64,000 bases of DNA from Psychroserpens sp. NJDZ02 (GTDB lineage Bacteria > Bacteroidota > Bacteroidia > Flavobacteriales > Flavobacteriaceae): the NCBI RefSeq assembly GCF_004843725.1, contig NZ_CP039451.1, forward strand, positions 2,536,001-2,600,000. The letters run 5' to 3'. The position numbers were made by a program, and so were the translations under genes. The number at the start of each line of letters is the position of its first letter. Position 1 is the stretch's first letter. Below are positions 33,756 through 44,662 of the stretch, in pieces. The notes below the pieces were generated by a model. It searched no databases. It was given only the letters and a program-made list of their open reading frames with translations, and had not been told where the DNA came from.

Positions 33756-35267
33756 TTAGTCTAAAATAAGTTGCGTTGGTTTTGGGTCAGGTGTAAGATG
33801 TTGAATCCTATCGATAACCCTAAATAGTTTTGTTTTGTCTAATGGTTTGGAAAGGCAATCAATAAAGCCTGCTTCATAAACTTCGCTGTTAATTTCTGCA
33901 GAAGAATAGGCTGTATGAGCGATTATAGGTAAATATGGTTTAAATCCTTTGATTATTTTTCTAGCTTCAAAACCACCCATTTTAGGCATTTTTAAATCCA
34001 TTATAACTAGTTGTATTGCGTCATTCTCTCTACAGATCGTAACCGCTTCTTCTCCGTTTTTTGCTCTAATGACCGTATAGTTTCTCATGCTCATAACACG
34101 GTTAATTAGCATGAAGTTAATATTGTTGTCTTCGGCAATTAAAATGTTTAAAGGCTTAATTTTGTCAACAGTATTTAATTCAACTTCTTTTTTAGGTGTA
34201 ATAGGTAAGCCGTTAAGTTTTAAAGGTACTGTAAAGTAAAAGGTGGTACCTGTGTTTTCTTCAGATTTTAACCATATATCTCCACCTAGCATATCAATGT
34301 AGGCTTTTGAAATAGCAAGTCCCAAGCCAAGACCACTTAAATTGATGGTTTTGTCATTTTGAATACGGTTAAACCTATTGAAAATATTTTTAGAATCTTC
34401 TTTAGTCATTCCAATACCTGTATCTTTAATATAAAATTCAAGCATATTACTATCTGGATTGATATTGTATCCAAAATTAACGGCTCCTTTTTCTGTGTAT
34501 TTTACAGCATTATTAACAAGGTTTACAACTATTTGCTTAAATTTTGTTTCGTCACTTATTAATTGATAAACAACAGGGTGTTTGGGTTGATCTAAAAATA
34601 ATTTTAAGGATTTGTCTTTAGGAATGCTAATTTCAATAGTTTGTTTAACCTCATTTAAAACCTCTTCTAAATTAAAAGCACTATAATTTGGTTTTATTTG
34701 ATTGGTATCGATTTTAGACATTTCAATTAAATCATCAATAATCAATACTAGGTTCTCTCCACTACGTGTAATAACAGTTATGTATTCTTTTTTTTCAGCT
34801 TCAGATAATTCTTGCGTACTTAAAATGTCAGAGAACCCCAGAATTGCATTCATAGGTGTTCTTATTTCATGAGATAGATTGGTTAAAAAAGAAGCTTTTA
34901 AAACTTCACTTTCTTCAGCTTTTTCTTTAGCTTTTTGTAATTCTTCTTTTTGTTGATTACTATTTAGAAACAAGTCACCAATACGCGAAAATTCTAATGA
35001 AGCCTCTTTTAGTTTCGCGATTGCAGATTCGTCATTTTTTTCTAATATTTGAATGATTAAACTTAAGGGTTCGGCAATCATTTTTCTTAAGAAAAAAATA
35101 AAAATGACTAACAATGCTAAAAAGCTAAATGCTAAAACAGCTAAATACGTTTTGTCTTGATTTTTTAAAATAAAATATGAAACAAAACAGATGATTAGAA
35201 ATAAGAAGCCCGAGGCTGCCATTATGACTATCATTTTCTTGTAAGTCGAAGAAAAATAATTTTTCAT
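33756..35267 (-). CDS. Membrane-bound hybrid sensor histidine kinase
   Basis: 503 residues. Two membrane segments (about 12-34 and 40-60) with almost no periplasmic loop come first, then a short coiled coil and a HisKA domain with the phosphorylated His133 in LSHEIRTPMNAI. The HATPase_c domain shows NLVNNAVKYTEKG (N box), DTGIGM (G1) and GLGLGLAI (G2). A C-terminal receiver domain carries Asp424 in IMDLKMP. With no sensor domain outside, the signal is probably perceived in the membrane or the cytoplasm. No separate response regulator lies next to it, so the phosphorelay partner is encoded elsewhere. Confidence 0.93.
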   Translation of the reverse strand: MKNYFSSTYKKMIVIMAASGFLFLIICFVSYFILKNQDKTYLAVLAFSFLALLVIFIFFLRKMIAEPLSLIIQILEKNDESAIAKLKEASLEFSRIGDLFLNSNQQKEELQKAKEKAEESEVLKASFLTNLSHEIRTPMNAILGFSDILSTQELSEAEKKEYITVITRSGENLVLIIDDLIEMSKIDTNQIKPNYSAFNLEEVLNEVKQTIEISIPKDKSLKLFLDQPKHPVVYQLISDETKFKQIVVNLVNNAVKYTEKGAVNFGYNINPDSNMLEFYIKDTGIGMTKEDSKNIFNRFNRIQNDKTINLSGLGLGLAISKAYIDMLGGDIWLKSEENTGTTFYFTVPLKLNGLPITPKKEVELNTVDKIKPLNILIAEDNNINFMLINRVMSMRNYTVIRAKNGEEAVTICRENDAIQLVIMDLKMPKMGGFEARKIIKGFKPYLPIIAHTAYSSAEINSEVYEAGFIDCLSKPLDKTKLFRVIDRIQHLTPDPKPTQLILD

Positions 35268-35593
35268 AGATTGGGTTAAGTCAATTTAGGTTCACGAAAG
35301 TATAAAAATTATTTATAAGGTGTTAATAGCTAGGTCTGTTTTTCTTAAAGTTACTTTGATGTGGACCTAAATATATGCTCTTTTCATATCAATAGTGTTA
35401 AAAAAACGTTGTATAATCAAAATTTAAAGGTTGTTAAAAGGTAGGTTCTTAGCGTTTTTTGGTTTTTAAGTGTTTCAGGAAATATAAAAAATAGTTATTT
35501 TTTTTGTTTTAAGCTGTTTTTTAGACGATTTAAGAGCTTTTTTATTTTTTTGAACAAATGTTAATAATTTTTAAGTTGAACGCTTAAATTAGC
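35268..35593. other. Non-coding spacer between divergent kinase and gyrB genes
   Basis: AT-rich, without an open frame or repeat that I recognise. It includes several long T runs and presumably the promoter of the minus-strand kinase gene, which I cannot place. Confidence 0.5.
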
Positions 35594-35623
35594 TTGAAAA
35601 ACTTTATTTATTTTGTATATTTG
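35594..35623 (+). promoter_or_regulatory. Promoter of gyrB
   Basis: TTG at 35594-35596, a 19-base spacer and TATATTTG at 35616-35623, matching the Bacteroidetes housekeeping consensus. The predicted transcript starts about 35629, leaving a leader of about 70 bases. Confidence 0.65.
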
Positions 35624-35632
35624 TTTGTATTC

Positions 35633-35661
35633 AAAAGGGTGCTTAAAAGGCATCTTTTTTT
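35633..35661 (+). promoter_or_regulatory. Terminator-like hairpin in the gyrB leader
   Basis: AAGGGTGC pairs with GCATCTTT (with two G-T pairs) around TTAAAAG, followed by a T run, a few bases behind the predicted start of the transcript. It could be an early attenuator or merely a leader hairpin. Confidence 0.35.
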
Positions 35662-35677
35662 ATGCTATTAATAATAG

Positions 35678-37651
<1,974 letters not shown>

Positions 37652-37675
37652 TTAGTTAAGTTAAATTTATATTGT

Positions 37676-37709
37676 AAAGGAAACATTTTTTAATGTTTCC
37701 TTTTTTTTT
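37676..37709 (+). terminator. Intrinsic terminator behind gyrB
   Basis: Stem AAAGGAAACAT / ATGTTTCCTTT around TTTTTA, then a T run. Confidence 0.8.
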
Positions 37710-37966
37710 ACTCTCAATCTATTTTGACCGGTAAAAATGGAAACACTTAATTTTATGTAATGCATTAAAGACTTTGAGAAAAATGAATTTAAAATAGCAG
37801 TTTTTAGGATTTAAAAGAGTCTTGATTACTGTTCAATTTTATGGTCTTTTTTTTAGGATTAAAGATCATCTTCTAGATTTATAATTTTCTTAATAAAAAG
37901 TAATTTTAAAATGTTAATTTTGTAGAACAGTAAGAAACACAATTAATTTTAAATATTAAATAAGAT
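37710..37966. other. Non-coding spacer before mdh
   Basis: AT-rich with no open frame. TAATTTTG at 37915-37922 fits the -7 box of an mdh promoter, but no TTG stands at the proper distance before it. Confidence 0.45.
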
Positions 37967-38893
37967 ATGAAAGTAACAGTAGTTGGAGCAGGAGCAGTAG
38001 GTGCAAGTTGTGCAGAGTATATTGCAATTAAAAACTTTGCATCAGAAGTCGTTTTATTAGACATTAAAGAAGGTTTTGCAGAAGGTAAAGCAATGGATTT
38101 AATGCAAACAGCCTCTTTAAATGGTTTTGATACTAAAATAACAGGTGTAACTAACGATTATTCTAAAACAGCAGGATCTGATGTTTGTGTAATTACTTCA
38201 GGTATTCCACGTAAACCAGGAATGACTCGTGAAGAGTTAATTGGTATTAATGCAGGTATTGTAAAAACAGTATCGTCTAACTTAATTAAAAACTCGCCTG
38301 ATACCATTATCATAGTAGTTAGTAATCCAATGGATACTATGACTTATTTAGTACACAAAACTACAGGTTTACCAAAAGAGAGAATTATAGGTATGGGTGG
38401 AGCTTTAGACTCTGCACGTTTCAAATACAGATTAGCAGAGGCTTTAGGAGCTCCTATTAGTGATGTTGACGGAATGGTAATTGGAGGTCACTCTGATAAA
38501 GGTATGGTGCCATTAATAAATAAAGCGGTAAGAAATAGTGTTTTAGTTTCAGAGTTTTTATCTGAAGACCGTATGGAACAAGTTGTGCAAGATACTAAAG
38601 TAGGTGGTGCAACACTTACAGGTTTATTAGGTACTTCTGCTTGGTATGCTCCAGGTGCAGCTGTATCAGGAATGGTACAAGCTATTGCATGTGATACCAA
38701 AAAGATTTTCCCTTGTTCAGCTTTATTAGAAGGCGAATTTGGTTTAAGTGATTTATCTATTGGAGTTCCTTGTGTATTAGGGGCAAACGGAATCGAGAAA
38801 ATAGTAGAAATTAGTTTAACTGATGCTGAAAAAGCAAAATTAGTTGAATCTGCTGAAGGTGTTAAGAAAACTAATGGATTATTAGAATTATAA
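37967..38893 (+). CDS. mdh: Malate dehydrogenase
   Basis: 308 residues. Oxidises malate to oxaloacetate with NAD in the citric acid cycle. Rossmann motif GAGAVG at 7-12 with Asp32 binding the adenosine ribose, substrate Arg82 and Arg88 in IPRKPGMTRE, Asp148 and Arg151 in LDSAR, and catalytic His175 in GGHSDKG. The sequence is of the lactate-dehydrogenase-like (type 3) malate dehydrogenase group that Bacteroidetes use; Arg82 in place of Gln supports malate rather than lactate. Single gene with its own terminator. Confidence 0.96.
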   Translation: MKVTVVGAGAVGASCAEYIAIKNFASEVVLLDIKEGFAEGKAMDLMQTASLNGFDTKITGVTNDYSKTAGSDVCVITSGIPRKPGMTREELIGINAGIVKTVSSNLIKNSPDTIIIVVSNPMDTMTYLVHKTTGLPKERIIGMGGALDSARFKYRLAEALGAPISDVDGMVIGGHSDKGMVPLINKAVRNSVLVSEFLSEDRMEQVVQDTKVGGATLTGLLGTSAWYAPGAAVSGMVQAIACDTKKIFPCSALLEGEFGLSDLSIGVPCVLGANGIEKIVEISLTDAEKAKLVESAEGVKKTNGLLEL

Positions 38894-38915
38894 TAAATAC
38901 ATTAAAGTATAGTTT

Positions 38916-38946
38916 AAAGACTGTCTGAAAAGATAGTCTTTTTTTA
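38916..38946 (+). terminator. Intrinsic terminator behind mdh
   Basis: Stem AAAGACTGTCT / AGATAGTCTTT around GAAA, then a T run. Confidence 0.8.
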
Positions 38947-39168
38947 TACAATCCATTTTGGTGCTTATTTTTTTTCTGCATTTTAACTTGAAATAATAAG
39001 ATACTTTTATGTTTGAAGAAAAATTAAAGCTGTTTTTTTTATATAATAAATAGATAGTAATATCTTAGCTTTCTATTTAGTTTGTAAAATTGTTATGGCA
39101 TTGTATTTGTCAATAATTAATTTGCACAACGAAACAAAAAAACAATTAATCGAAACAAATTTTACAAA

Positions 39169-39822
39169 ATGAAAAAATTAGTATTTTTATTAGTAGCAGC
39201 TTATAGTTTATCTATGGTTGCGCAAGATCAATTAACAGAAGGGGTTATAATTACCAAAACAACAATGTCTAGTGATAACGAACAAGCGCAAGCTAGTTTT
39301 GATATGATGGGAGATGTGCTAACAACAACTTACTTTAAAGATAAAAACTCAAGAGGAGAGTTAAATAATCCAATGTCTGGTAAGGTTATTACAATTAATA
39401 ATGATAAAGAAAATAAAATGTTAGTGTTAATGGATAACCCAATGTTGGGAAAAAAATATGTGTTAACAGATACGACTGAAGCTAAAGAATTAGCTAAAGA
39501 CGTTGTTGTTACAGAAGGAGAAGAAGTTAAAACAGTTTTGGGGTACGAGTGTAAACAATATATCGTTAAAATGTCGCAAAACGGATCTGATGTAGAAATG
39601 GTTATGTTTACTACAGAGGCTATTCCTGTGGCATCACAACAAACGTCTGGTTTAGGAGATAAATTAAAAGGTTTTCCATTACATATGACAATGAAAGTAA
39701 ACCAAATGGGGATGGATATGGTTATCGTGTCTGAAGTAACTGAAATTAAAAAAGAAACGGTTTCTGAAGATAAGTTTGAGGTTGCTGTTCCGGAAGGATA
39801 TGACAAAATGGAAGGACAATAG
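39169..39822 (+). CDS. Secreted DUF4412-type protein
   Basis: 217 residues with a cleaved signal peptide (SLSMVAQ). The mature domain with FKDKNSRGELNNPM, TVLGYECKQYIVKM and EVTEIKKETVSEDKFEVAVP has the layout of DUF4412 / GLPGLI-like secreted proteins of Bacteroidetes, whose function is unknown. It is probably periplasmic or surface-located. The single Cys in GYECKQY is a family feature. Single gene with its own terminator. Confidence 0.75.
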   Translation: MKKLVFLLVAAYSLSMVAQDQLTEGVIITKTTMSSDNEQAQASFDMMGDVLTTTYFKDKNSRGELNNPMSGKVITINNDKENKMLVLMDNPMLGKKYVLTDTTEAKELAKDVVVTEGEEVKTVLGYECKQYIVKMSQNGSDVEMVMFTTEAIPVASQQTSGLGDKLKGFPLHMTMKVNQMGMDMVIVSEVTEIKKETVSEDKFEVAVPEGYDKMEGQ

Positions 39823-39842
39823 TCTTTTTACAATGTTTGAAA

Positions 39843-39878
39843 AAAAAAGAGTAGCGTAATAGCTGCTCTTTTTTTTTG
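39843..39878 (+). terminator. Intrinsic terminator behind the DUF4412 gene
   Basis: Stem AAGAGTAGC / GCTGCTCTT around GTAATA, then a T run. Confidence 0.8.
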
Positions 39879-39930
39879 TTTTAAACCCTATTTATTTGCT
39901 TAAAGATTATAGTAGTACCATCATATTTTT

Positions 39931-39938
39931 TATATTTG
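39931..39938 (+). promoter_or_regulatory. Promoter -7 box directly before the gene at 39943
   Basis: TATATTTG ends four bases before the ATG, as in front of queE; the -33 element is not clear. Confidence 0.45.
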
Positions 39939-39942
39939 ACGC

Positions 39943-40533
39943 ATGAGGTCAAAATGGTACTTTGGTGCATTACTTATTGCGCTTACATTTTTTGTTGCTA
40001 GTCAACAACAAATCACTGTACCTAACCAAGAAATTGTATTTCAGTTTTCAGATAACCAAACAGCTGTTTCTCAAACCGAAGCGACTATTGCTGTAATTAA
40101 AAGTCAACTTAAAAGTATTGGTGTCAAAAACACACAGGTGCTTCAGTACAACGGGACCTTAACTATTTCATATTATAGTGATACTTCTATTGAAAACGTA
40201 AAAGCGGTTTTATTAAAAGAAAAACTAGTTAAACTAGTTGGTCAAGATATTCAATCAGATAATCCTTTAAACGATGACTATCAAATTGATGTTTTTGAAA
40301 TCAAAACAACAACCGAATCTGGAATTGGTTTTGATGGTAAGTATATAGTAGAAGTAAAGCAAGAATATACTAGAGCCTCTCAGGTTACGGTATCTTTTTT
40401 AGCTATAGCTGAAAACATATTACAATTAAATCAAACGATAATTGTTGCTAAAAAGGTAAATACTAATATTTCAATTAGTATTGATAAAGGCGCATTTAAT
40501 ATCCCGGAAGGTAGAGCAGGACCTGTTGCTTAA
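39943..40533 (+). CDS. Secreted or membrane-anchored protein of unknown function, upstream of secDF
   Basis: 196 residues. The N-terminus (WYFGALLIALTFFVASQQ) is a signal peptide or a single membrane anchor. The rest has a ferredoxin-like alternation of strands and helices (QTEATIAVIKSQLKSIGVKN, NVKAVLLKEKLVKLVG) of the sort found in periplasmic domains, and ends in NIPEGRAGPVA. I know the arrangement with secDF directly behind it, but no function. Its promoter box lies four bases before the ATG. A spacer with a separate promoter divides it from secDF. Confidence 0.65.
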   Translation: MRSKWYFGALLIALTFFVASQQQITVPNQEIVFQFSDNQTAVSQTEATIAVIKSQLKSIGVKNTQVLQYNGTLTISYYSDTSIENVKAVLLKEKLVKLVGQDIQSDNPLNDDYQIDVFEIKTTTESGIGFDGKYIVEVKQEYTRASQVTVSFLAIAENILQLNQTIIVAKKVNTNISISIDKGAFNIPEGRAGPVA

Positions 40534-40621
40534 CGATTTTATTCCAAAATCGGTCACCTTAAAAGCTTTAAAATAACGTCTATTTTAGCTTTAAACAATT
40601 CATTTTAAACCATTAAAAATA

Positions 40622-40652
40622 TTGTCAAATCTTCACGCATGCTATATATTTG
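40622..40652 (+). promoter_or_regulatory. Promoter of secDF
   Basis: TTG at 40622-40624, 20 bases, TATATTTG at 40645-40652, a full Bacteroidetes-type match; the leader is about 30 bases. Confidence 0.7.
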
Positions 40653-40688
40653 CGCGATCAAAAAATTTGACATTAAATAAACAAAACC

Positions 40689-43600
40689 ATGCAAAATAAA
40701 GGATTAGTAAAACTATTCGCTGTATTGTTTGGGTTGGTAAGTATTTACCAACTGTCTTTCACATTTAAAAATAATGCGATTGAAAACAATGCAACAGAAT
40801 TAGCTGAAAGTAAAATTGAAGCAGGAGCAACAGACCGCTCTGCAAAAGTAAATGACTATGCTGCTAAGTATTTAGACACATTAGCAACATCAAAAGAAAG
40901 TGTTTTTCTTGGAAATACTTACGGAGATGTTAAGCAAAACTCAATGAAGTTAGGTCTTGACCTTAAAGGAGGTTTAGAAGCAATACTTCAGATCTCTGTT
41001 AGAGATTTATTAACAGGATTATCAAACGACAGTAAGGATCCTACATTTAAAAAAGCATTAGATGATGCAGACGAGATTCAGAAAGATAGTCAAAACACTT
41101 ATCTAGAAGATTTCTTTGTAGCATTTGACGCTATAAAAGGAGATAAAAAATTAGCATCTCCAGATATTTTCGCAAACAGAGCATTAGTCGGAGAGATTGA
41201 TCTTAACATGTCAGATAGTGACGCACAAGCAGTTTTAGAAACAAAGGTTGACGAGTCAATCGTTTCTGCTTTTGAAGTATTACGTAAGCGTATTGATGAG
41301 TTTGGTGTAACATCTCCAAACATCCAACGTTTAGGTAACACTGGACGTGTATTATTAGAATTACCAGGTGTTAAAGATGTAGCGCGTGCTACAGATCTTA
41401 TTATTCAAACAGCACAATTAGAGTTTTGGGAAGGTTTAAAAGCAGATCAATTTAATCAGTTTTTAATTCAAGCAAATGACTTACTTAAAACTAAATTAGA
41501 GGCTAAAACAACTTCAGAAGATACTACTGAAGCTAAAGAATTAACTGAAGAAGAAAAAGCAATTGCAGCACTTACAGGTGAAGAAAACGAAACTGTAAAC
41601 GAGGTTAACCCATTAATTGATTTAATGGCTGGACCAGGATTTGGAGCAACACTAGCACAATTTAATATAGCAGATAAAGAAAAAGTAGAAAGCTACTTAG
41701 CAATGCCAGAAGTAAAGGCATTATTACCATCAGAATTAAAATATACTAAATTTGTTTTTGGTAAACCAACAGAAAATAGTGAGTTAGTAGATCTTTTTGT
41801 TTTAAAAGGAAACAGAGACAATGAGCCACCATTAAATGGAGCAGTTGTAACAGATGCACGTCAGTCTTATGACCAAGCCAACAGAGTAGTGGTTAGTATG
41901 CAAATGAATAGTAAAGGTGCTAAGATTTGGGAGCAAATGACAGGTGAGGCTTTTAAAACGCAAGGTCAAATTGCTGTTGTTTTAGATAACATAGTATACT
42001 CTGCACCATCATCATCTACAGGACCAATTGCAGGAGGAAGTACTGAAATTTCTGGAAGCTTTAGCTTAAGTGAAGCAACAGATTTAGCTAACGTATTACG
42101 TGCAGGTAAATTACCAGCTCGTGCAGAGATTATTCAAAGTAGTGTAGTTGGACCATCTTTAGGTCAGGAAGCTATTGATAGTGGTACAATGTCTTTTGGT
42201 ATTGCATTAGCATTAGTTTTAATCTGGATGGCGTTTTACTATGGTAAAGGAGGTTTATTTGCTGACATCGCTATGTTATTCAACATCTTATTAATATTTG
42301 GGGTGTTATCAGGTATTGGAGCAGTATTAACACTTCCTGGAATTGCAGGTATCGTATTAACTATTGGTATGTCTGTAGATGCAAACGTACTTATTTTTGA
42401 ACGTATTAGGGAAGAGTTGTCCAAAGGTAAAGACCAAAAAGCAGCCATTCAAGACGGGTTTAGTAATGCATTGTCTTCAATTTTAGATGCCAACATTACA
42501 ACAGGTTTAACAGCTTTAATCTTATTTATTTTTGGTACAGGTCCAATTAAAGGATTTGCAACTACGTTATTAATAGGTATTGGTACATCATTATTTACTG
42601 CGATTTTTATTACTAGATTATTAGTAGATTGGTATGCAAATAGAGGAGGTAAATTAGAATTCTCAACAGGATTAACTAAAAACTTATTTAGAAACATTAA
42701 TATCGAATTCCTTAAAAAACGTAAAGTTGCTTATATTATTTCTGCAGTAGCAATAGTAGTAAGTTTAGGGTCTTTATTTACTAATGGTTTAGATCAAGGT
42801 ATTGATTTTGTAGGAGGACGTACTACTCAAGTTCGTTTTGCTGAGCCAGTAAGTGCAGTTGAGATAGAAGGACTTTTATCAGCACAAGATGTGTTTGGAA
42901 GTGCTACTGTAAAAACTGTTGGAGATGATAATAACTTAAAAATTTCGACTAAATATAAAATTAACGAAACGGCTAACGAAGTAGACGAGGAAGTAAGACT
43001 TAAAATTTATAACACCTTACAACCTTATTTAAAAGGCGTGTCTTTTGAAGCGTTTAAAGACCTGTCAAATGCAGATAAGCAAGTTGGTATTATGGATCAG
43101 TATAAAGTAAGTCCTTCTATTGCAGATGATATTAAGCAAGCTTCTTTTTGGGCTGTATTAGGATCATTAATAGTTGTTTTCTTATATATCTTATTCCGTT
43201 TTAAAAGATGGCAGTTCTCACTTGGTGCAGTAGCAGCAGTATTCCACGATGTTATTATCGTATTAGGAGTATTCTCTTTAACATACAAGTTTATGCCATT
43301 CTCAATGGAAATTGATCAAGCATTTATAGCAGCAATACTTACGGTAATTGGGTACTCATTAAATGATACGGTGGTAGTATTTGATAGAATTCGTGAATTT
43401 TTCAATGAGCACACAGAGTGGCCATTTGCTAAAGTTATTGATAGTTCATTAAGTAGTACCTTAAGTCGTACGTTAAATACGTCTTTAACAACATTAGTGG
43501 TGTTATTAGCAATCTTTATTTTTGGAGGAGACTCCATTAGAGGGTTTATGTTTGCCTTAATCATTGGTGTAGTTGTAGGTACATACTCATCATTATTTAT

Positions 43601-43697
43601 TGCAACACCTGTCATGTATGACTTTGTTAAAAAAGGAAATGCAGCAGACGCATTAAAAAAGAAAGAAGTAGTCGTTGACGAAACAGTAGTGAAGTAG
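40689..43697 (+). CDS. secDF: Protein translocase subunit SecDF (fusion)
   Basis: 1,002 residues, SecD and SecF in one chain, as is usual in Bacteroidetes. Uses the proton gradient to help pull proteins through SecYEG. The SecD half has the signature GLDLKGGLEAILQ, a periplasmic P1 domain with RKRIDEFGVTSPNIQRLG, and six membrane segments with IVLTIGMSVDANVLIFERIR. The SecF half starts at about residue 690 with DQGIDFVGGRTTQVRF and has VIGYSLNDTVVVFDRIREFF. An Asp/Glu/Thr-rich insert (about 265-310) in the periplasmic domain is longer than in E. coli. Own promoter and terminator. Confidence 0.97.
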   Translation: MQNKGLVKLFAVLFGLVSIYQLSFTFKNNAIENNATELAESKIEAGATDRSAKVNDYAAKYLDTLATSKESVFLGNTYGDVKQNSMKLGLDLKGGLEAILQISVRDLLTGLSNDSKDPTFKKALDDADEIQKDSQNTYLEDFFVAFDAIKGDKKLASPDIFANRALVGEIDLNMSDSDAQAVLETKVDESIVSAFEVLRKRIDEFGVTSPNIQRLGNTGRVLLELPGVKDVARATDLIIQTAQLEFWEGLKADQFNQFLIQANDLLKTKLEAKTTSEDTTEAKELTEEEKAIAALTGEENETVNEVNPLIDLMAGPGFGATLAQFNIADKEKVESYLAMPEVKALLPSELKYTKFVFGKPTENSELVDLFVLKGNRDNEPPLNGAVVTDARQSYDQANRVVVSMQMNSKGAKIWEQMTGEAFKTQGQIAVVLDNIVYSAPSSSTGPIAGGSTEISGSFSLSEATDLANVLRAGKLPARAEIIQSSVVGPSLGQEAIDSGTMSFGIALALVLIWMAFYYGKGGLFADIAMLFNILLIFGVLSGIGAVLTLPGIAGIVLTIGMSVDANVLIFERIREELSKGKDQKAAIQDGFSNALSSILDANITTGLTALILFIFGTGPIKGFATTLLIGIGTSLFTAIFITRLLVDWYANRGGKLEFSTGLTKNLFRNINIEFLKKRKVAYIISAVAIVVSLGSLFTNGLDQGIDFVGGRTTQVRFAEPVSAVEIEGLLSAQDVFGSATVKTVGDDNNLKISTKYKINETANEVDEEVRLKIYNTLQPYLKGVSFEAFKDLSNADKQVGIMDQYKVSPSIADDIKQASFWAVLGSLIVVFLYILFRFKRWQFSLGAVAAVFHDVIIVLGVFSLTYKFMPFSMEIDQAFIAAILTVIGYSLNDTVVVFDRIREFFNEHTEWPFAKVIDSSLSSTLSRTLNTSLTTLVVLLAIFIFGGDSIRGFMFALIIGVVVGTYSSLFIATPVMYDFVKKGNAADALKKKEVVVDETVVK

Positions 43698-43719
43698 TTG
43701 TAAGACAAACAGTATAAAA

Positions 43720-43755
43720 AAAGGCCTTTCTATTAATTTAGAAAGGCTTTTTTGT
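43720..43755 (+). terminator. Intrinsic terminator behind secDF
   Basis: Stem GCCTTTC / GAAAGGC with A and T runs outside. Confidence 0.8.
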
Positions 43756-43762
43756 TTTGTGT

Positions 43763-43930
43763 GATTGCGAGTAGAGCGAAGCAATCTTTTTAAAACAATC
43801 AATATGATTTTTTAGGGAGTCACCCACTTTTACTTTTAATGGCAAAAGTGTGTCAGGCTTTCCGTTACAATCTTTTTGCTCGTGCCTCACAAAAAGGATT
43901 TCCACATCAATCCTTAACGCGGATTCAGAG
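43763..43930 (-). repeat. Intergenic repeat or structured RNA candidate, copy 1
   Basis: A short palindrome GATTGC..GCAATC (43765-43789) comes first. On the minus strand the rest reads GCGTTAAGGATTGATGTGG, AAATCCTTTTTGTGAGG, then CACGAGC and AAAGATTGTAACGG. The segment GCGTTAAGGAT-N-ATCCTTTTT recurs on the + strand at 45697-45727, and a related form occurs on the minus strand at 62149-62311. No coding potential. Confidence 0.45.
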
Positions 43931-44097
43931 CTAATATAAAGCTCTTGCTAAACGAATAGCCTTAATATTTAATCCCATATTTATAACTTCAAATAGTATA
44001 AAACGGTATTGTTTACAGAACAATGCTCCTATTTAAATTAGGTTTAGTAATCATTAATCCTAGTAAAGGATAAGGAGAGAGTATATTTAAGCACACA

Positions 44098-44138
44098 AAA
44101 AAAAGCCTAATTGTAATAGTAACAATTAGGCTTTTTGT
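44098..44138. terminator. Bidirectional terminator behind the DUF192 gene
   Basis: Stem AAAAAGCCTAATTGT / ACAATTAGGCTTTT, near the stop of the minus-strand gene. The 160 bases to its left (43931-44097) hold no feature I recognise. Confidence 0.8.
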
Positions 44139-44156
44139 ATGGTATAAATAAGAATT

Positions 44157-44660
44157 TTATTTTTCTAAGAGGTACTCAAAATAATCCATTTTATCGCCAA
44201 CATCAAGTAATAGCTTTTGTGCCATTCCTGCATTAAGTTCTAAAACAAATTGCGCAGGTGTATTTGAAGGTAAACCAGTTTCGTCCATAGGTTTTGCGTT
44301 TTCCTGAAAACTAACGACACGTTTGTTATGGTCAAAAAAGATAAGGTCTAAAGGGATACGCGTATTTTTCATGTAAAATGAGCGTTGTCTTACTTCAGGG
44401 AAAACAAATAGCATTCCTTGATCGTCTTTCATACTATCGCGATACATCAAACCGGTTTGTATCTCGTAATCAGTTTTGGCAACCTCAATATTAAACACTT
44501 TTACAATAGTGTCTGTATCGCCTTTAAAAAGTGTTAGCTCACCTTCTTTTTTAAAGTCAATCTTTACAGGTTCAATTGCTTTGTCTTCCTTACACGAGGT
44601 AAAACCAAGAGTCAAAGCGCAAATTAAAAGTAGGGTAGAGGATTTAAAGTATAGTTTCAT
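44157..44660 (-). CDS. DUF192-family lipoprotein
   Basis: 167 residues with a lipoprotein signal (LGFTSC, Cys23). The DUF192 domain (about 50-160) shows VEVAKTDYEIQTGLMYRDSM, GMLFVFPEV, RSFYMKNTRIPLDLIFFD and FVLELNAG, the normal pattern. The function of DUF192 is unknown. It is located in the envelope. The start lies two bases behind lgt, the enzyme that would lipidate it, and the two are probably co-transcribed. Confidence 0.9.
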   Translation of the reverse strand: MKLYFKSSTLLLICALTLGFTSCKEDKAIEPVKIDFKKEGELTLFKGDTDTIVKVFNIEVAKTDYEIQTGLMYRDSMKDDQGMLFVFPEVRQRSFYMKNTRIPLDLIFFDHNKRVVSFQENAKPMDETGLPSNTPAQFVLELNAGMAQKLLLDVGDKMDYFEYLLEK

Positions 44661-44662
44661 TA